From: HGM13010 sp934527315
Lineage (GTDB): Bacteria; Bacillota; Clostridia; Oscillospirales; Oscillospiraceae
Reading direction: 5' to 3'
Assembly: GCA_934527315.1 (NCBI GenBank)
Contig: CAKTAK010000049.1
Coordinates: 1-9,569, forward strand
DNA length: 9,569 nt
Shown: one piece after another, positions 6,994-9,569 of the stretch
Position numbering within the stretch: position 1 is the first letter of the stretch
Layout of the letters: every line of letters begins with the position of its first letter
The notes under the pieces: generated by a model
The model's database searches: none
What the model was told of the DNA's origin: nothing
The model's input: the letters and a program-made list of their open reading frames with translations, nothing else
Made by a program: the position numbers and the translations under genes

Positions 6994-7824
6994 ATGGAAT
7001 ACGAAATCAAAGACCCTATGGGCAATATGCTGGGCATGGAAGTGGTGGGCATGGAAGAGCAGGGCCTGCTGACCCGCTGCAAGCTCCTGCCCCAGTTCAA
7101 GAATCCCTACGGAATCGCTCACGGCGGTTTTACCTATACATTGGCACACATTACGGCAGCGCAGAGCGTAAAGCTGTGCCTGGGCCGTCAGGCTGTGGTG
7201 GTAGACGCTGCCAGCGAATATCTTGCCCCCGGAGACACCTCGACACTGTTCGGCCGGTCCATGCTGGTGCGCAGCGGCCGGGAGCTGATTGTCTACAAGG
7301 TGGAAATTCTCAACGAACGCATGGAGACGGTCAGCGAGCAGCTGATTACCCTGAAAGAAGTGACCTATCCCCCGGTGGCGGAGCGGGTGCCCAATCCCAC
7401 CATTTTTCCGGCGGGACCGGAGACCATGGCGGACCCGGTTTCCGGATTGCTGTTCCCCAGCACCACACCGTTTTTTATGTCTACCTGCCATGTTTATATG
7501 ACCGGGCGGGCAGAAAGCGGGTTGATTTACAGCGCGGATTTGTATCCGGATAACTGCAATGCCTATGCTGCGGCTCACGGCGGATTGATTTACACTTGCT
7601 GCGACTGCGCCGTGGGGGGCAGCAGCCGGTTTTTGAATAAGAAACCCACCGTGACCGTGTCCAGTAATATTCACTATCTCAGCAGCGGTATGGAGGGCCC
7701 CATTCATGCGGAGGCCCGGCTGCGCCGCAGCGGCCGGCGGATTCAGTTCTACGATACCGATGTGACCGACGGCACCGGCAAGCGCATTGCACTGGCGCAG
7801 TTTGTGCTCCAGGCGCTGGCCTGA
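6994..7824 (+). CDS. Tandem double-hotdog PaaI-like acyl-CoA thioesterase (276 aa)
   Basis: The protein has two PaaI/4HBT-type hotdog halves in one chain. The first (about residues 20-123) carries PYGIAHGGFTYTLAH, the second (about 180-275) carries AYAAAHGGLIYTCCD, both followed by the long strands of the fold. Members of this superfamily hydrolyse acyl-CoA or aryl-CoA thioesters in the cytoplasm; the substrate here is unknown. In PaaI enzymes an Asp nine residues after the HGG His is catalytic. The second half keeps it (Asp204, codon 7603-7605), while the first half has His52 instead (codon 7147-7149). The frame is open back to 6952, but the start at 6994 has AAAGGA eight bases upstream and aligns better with the fold. 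The gene is antisense to and inside a gerA cluster, and ends one base from the gerAA-type stop codon. Confidence 0.85.
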   Translation: MEYEIKDPMGNMLGMEVVGMEEQGLLTRCKLLPQFKNPYGIAHGGFTYTLAHITAAQSVKLCLGRQAVVVDAASEYLAPGDTSTLFGRSMLVRSGRELIVYKVEILNERMETVSEQLITLKEVTYPPVAERVPNPTIFPAGPETMADPVSGLLFPSTTPFFMSTCHVYMTGRAESGLIYSADLYPDNCNAYAAAHGGLIYTCCDCAVGGSSRFLNKKPTVTVSSNIHYLSSGMEGPIHAEARLRRSGRRIQFYDTDVTDGTGKRIALAQFVLQALA

Positions 7825-7825
7825 A

Positions 7826-9328
7826 TTACTTCTGGCGGCGTTTGTCCCGTCCGGCAAGGCGGGGGTCCCGGAATCGGTCCAGCCACAGAGGCTTGCGGAG
7901 AAAGCTCCACAGCCAACTGCCGGAATCCCCGTCCACCAAGGGACACAGATAAGCCACACCGTAGCTTTCCAGACTGCTTAAATGCCAGACGAAGAACACG
8001 GCGGCAGCCATGACCCCGAACAACCCGGCGCCCATGGCGGCCAAAACCGCGAAAAACCGCAGCACCCGCACCGCGGAGGCAAGGTCCTGACTGGGCAGGG
8101 TATAGGAGGAGATTCCGGAAAAGGCGACAATAATCACGGCGATGGGGGAAATGATACGGGCGTCTACGGCGGATTGCCCGACAATCAGCGCGCCGATGAT
8201 GGAAACCGTATTCCCGACGGGAGCGGGCAGCCGCAATCCGGCTTCCTGCAGCAGCTCAAAGGCAATGAGCATACCCAATACCTCCGCAGCCGTGGAGAAA
8301 GGCACCTGCTGCTTGGCATCGATGATGGATATCAGCAGCTGGGTGGGGAGCATTTCTTGATGGTACATGGCGATGGCTACGTACAGCCCCGGCAGAAACA
8401 GGGCGAAGAAAAAGGCAATGTAGCGCAGGAGAATCAGCATGGAGGCTACGGTGAAATGGTTTGCCCGGTCTTCCGTGACCCGCATAAATCGGGTCAGCTG
8501 GGCAGGCACCGCAAAGCCGATGGGCAGACCGTCTACCAAAATTCCGATGCGCCCATCTAATAAATAAGAGGCAAAGGTGTCCGGGCGCTCGGTATGGAGC
8601 ATTTGGGGAAAGGGCGAGGAAGGCTGGTCAACCAGATACTGCTCCAGATATCCGCTGGCGGTGAGCCCGTCAATGTCAATGTTCTCCAATCGGCGGAGCA
8701 GGTCCTGCACGCGCTGCTCCTGGGCAATCTCCTGCACGTACATGACGGAAACTCTGGTTGCGGATTTTCGGCCAATGGTGCGTTCCTCGGATTTCAGTTT
8801 CGGCGTCCGCAGCTTTTTCCGCACCAGCGCCGTATTCACCCGGAGGGTTTCGATGAATGCGTCTTTCGCGCCCTTCACGCTCTTTTCCAATGTGGATTCG
8901 GAAATGGAGCGCATTTTGTCGGATTTGACTTCAAAGCTCAGGGCAGTTTCCGTTTCCGGGAAGACGATGGCGCAGCAGCCGTTCAAAATATCCTGAGAAA
9001 GGCTTTCGCAATCGGAGCGGGATTTTACGGCGCCGCCGTAAACGCCGCCCTGTAAAATCCGTGCAATGGCCTGGCTTGCGTCGGCAGCGCCGCCCATGCG
9101 CCGGGCATCCGTCAAGGGGCGGAGAATGTCTTCCGATAGATTGCTGCCGGAAATCAGACCGTCCAGCCAACAAATGAAAACGGAAATGGTGCAGCGTTCC
9201 CCGATTTCCATGGCCCGGGTTTGAAAATCATCGCAGCCGGAGAAAACCGTTCTAAGGTTTTTCTCGGTGACGGGTAAGGTTTTTAAGCCGCTGTCTGCGG
9301 GATGGAATGGTTCCTCTCCCGACTTCAT
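7826..9328 (-). CDS. GerAA-family spore germination protein (about 500 aa)
   Basis: This is the large A subunit of a GerA-type nutrient germinant receptor, in the inner spore membrane, with a large cytosolic N-terminal domain and a membrane domain. Numbered from the start at 9328, residues 1-290 are soluble and include FICWLDGLISG (about 51-61), matching the family's Y-I-D-G-L-V-D segment. The usual E-P-x-x-E/R-G-P-x-x-G-F region is altered to ESTLEKSVKGAKDAFIE. The membrane part has VPFSTAAEVLGMLIAFELL, then EAGLRLPAPVGNTVSIIGA and LIVGQSAVDARIISP, which are diagnostic. About four or five helices and a basic C-terminal tail follow. The frame is open to a TTG at 9394 and another ATG at 9346. 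I chose 9328 because a sigma-G-like promoter lies at 9352-9381, within the longer version. No clear ribosome binding site precedes any of the three. Confidence 0.93.
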   Translation of the reverse strand: MKSGEEPFHPADSGLKTLPVTEKNLRTVFSGCDDFQTRAMEIGERCTISVFICWLDGLISGSNLSEDILRPLTDARRMGGAADASQAIARILQGGVYGGAVKSRSDCESLSQDILNGCCAIVFPETETALSFEVKSDKMRSISESTLEKSVKGAKDAFIETLRVNTALVRKKLRTPKLKSEERTIGRKSATRVSVMYVQEIAQEQRVQDLLRRLENIDIDGLTASGYLEQYLVDQPSSPFPQMLHTERPDTFASYLLDGRIGILVDGLPIGFAVPAQLTRFMRVTEDRANHFTVASMLILLRYIAFFFALFLPGLYVAIAMYHQEMLPTQLLISIIDAKQQVPFSTAAEVLGMLIAFELLQEAGLRLPAPVGNTVSIIGALIVGQSAVDARIISPIAVIIVAFSGISSYTLPSQDLASAVRVLRFFAVLAAMGAGLFGVMAAAVFFVWHLSSLESYGVAYLCPLVDGDSGSWLWSFLRKPLWLDRFRDPRLAGRDKRRQK

Positions 9329-9351
9329 TGCATTTGAATTGAACATATAGA

Positions 9352-9381
9352 TAGTATGTCCGTGAAAAAACCACAATATGT
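9352..9381 (-). promoter_or_regulatory. Putative sigma-G (forespore) promoter for the gerAA-type gene
   Basis: On the - strand a perfect CATACTA (9352-9358) matches the sigma-G -10 consensus CATWHTA. TACATA (9377-9382 region) lies 18 bases upstream and matches the -35 pattern gHATR at four of five positions. gerA operons in Bacillus are transcribed in the forespore by sigma-G, so the regulon fits. The predicted transcription start is near 9345, which would make any start codon upstream of that unusable. Confidence 0.6.
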
Positions 9382-9431
9382 AGGTATCAATCAAAAGTTT
9401 TAAAAAACTCTGAATAAATTCAAAAAAAGTG

Positions 9432-9460
9432 TTGACTTTTCGAGAAAAAAAGGGTATTAT
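9432..9460 (+). promoter_or_regulatory. Strong sigma-A promoter (P1)
   Basis: TTGACT (9432-9437), a 17-base spacer and TATTAT (9455-9460) match the sigma-A consensus at five of six positions in each hexamer with ideal spacing. An A-rich stretch just upstream (9416-9428) could act as an UP element. Transcription would start near 9467 and run off the right edge. Confidence 0.85.
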
Positions 9461-9557
9461 ATGAAAACCGTCTGATACGGCGGGTCACAAACGAGGGCAA
9501 ATGAAAGAGCTTGAGAAGAACAAAGTAGTGCTTTGAAAAATCTTCCGAAAAAAGTTC

Positions 9558-9563
9558 TTGACA
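9558..9563 (+). promoter_or_regulatory. Second -35 hexamer (P2), promoter cut by window edge
   Basis: A perfect TTGACA preceded by GAAAAAAGTTC. The flank is like that of P1 (AAAAAAAGTG before TTGACT), and both are followed within a few bases by GAGA. The two -35 elements are 126 bases apart in the same orientation, as in tandem rRNA promoters. The -10 would lie outside the window. Confidence 0.6.
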
Positions 9564-9569
9564 TTGAGA

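Larger units (their letters stand above)
9395..9569 (+). promoter_or_regulatory. Non-coding right edge: likely stable-RNA (rRNA) operon leader
   Basis: No protein gene is supported here. The stretch is A/T-rich with one near-perfect sigma-A promoter and a second -35 at the edge, listed separately. Between them lie a small inverted repeat, CAAAG-TAGTG-CTTTG (9521-9535), and TGCTTTGAAAA (9529-9539), which resembles the boxA antitermination element of rRNA leaders (TGYTCTTTGAAAA-type) but is shorter. I infer that a 16S rRNA gene or other stable RNA operon begins beyond 9569; no mature RNA sequence is visible. Confidence 0.55.

Noticed and set aside
7400..7900. Possible insertion-element origin of the thioesterase gene within the gerA locus
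   Set aside because: I saw no terminal inverted repeats, target duplications or transposase remnants at either side, and base composition looks like the neighbours.
6964..7959. Long - strand open frame (331 codons) antisense to the thioesterase gene, filling the gap between gerAA and gerAC
   Set aside because: Its position is suggestive, but the translation is rich in His, Gly and Ala without membrane or Ger motifs, it overlaps the gerAA 3' end, and there is no ribosome binding site. The opposite strand has clear hotdog motifs.
9501..9536. Eleven-codon frame (MKELEKNKVVL) between the two right-edge promoters, as a possible leader peptide
   Set aside because: Only a weak GAGGG precedes it, it overlaps the boxA-like motif, and a leader peptide is not expected in a stable-RNA leader. 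Too short to support.

Overview
This window looks like chromosomal DNA from an endospore-forming, G+C-rich member of the Firmicutes, most likely a clostridial lineage near the Oscillospiraceae. That placement rests on GyrA/GyrB motif style, strong AGGAGG-type ribosome binding sites, a gerA-type germinant receptor and sigma-A/sigma-G-like promoters. It is an inference from sequence style, not a database match.

Left half, + strand (1-4406): the 3' end of gyrB (cut by the window edge), complete gyrA, a small two-helix membrane protein with a C-terminal SHOCT domain, and rnhA (RNase HI). The gaps between these genes are 72, 29 and 24 bases and contain no convincing terminator, so they probably form one transcription unit. 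It ends at a hairpin/T-run terminator at about 4491-4536. The unit joins the enzyme that introduces negative supercoils with the enzyme that removes RNA:DNA hybrids.

Right half, mostly - strand (4600-9394): the three subunits of a GerA-family nutrient germinant receptor in transcription order A, C, B. These are a GerAA-type membrane protein (about 9328 to 7826), a GerAC-type lipoprotein (6859 to 5732) and a GerAB-type permease (5721 to 4600). The set is interrupted by a + strand gene, 6994-7824, encoding a tandem double-hotdog PaaI-like thioesterase. Its stop codon lies one base from the gerAA stop codon, and it is divergent from gerAC. The gerA operon is therefore split by an antisense gene, a layout compatible with a noncontiguous operon. 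A good match to a sigma-G -10 element (CATACTA) lies just upstream of the preferred gerAA start.

Right edge (9395-9569): no protein gene. A near-consensus + strand sigma-A promoter (TTGACT, 17 bp, TATTAT) is followed 126 bases later by a second TTGACA in similar flanking sequence, with a boxA-like motif between them. This resembles the tandem promoters and leader of a ribosomal RNA operon starting just outside the window. A gyrB-gyrA neighbourhood near an rRNA operon would fit an origin-proximal location.
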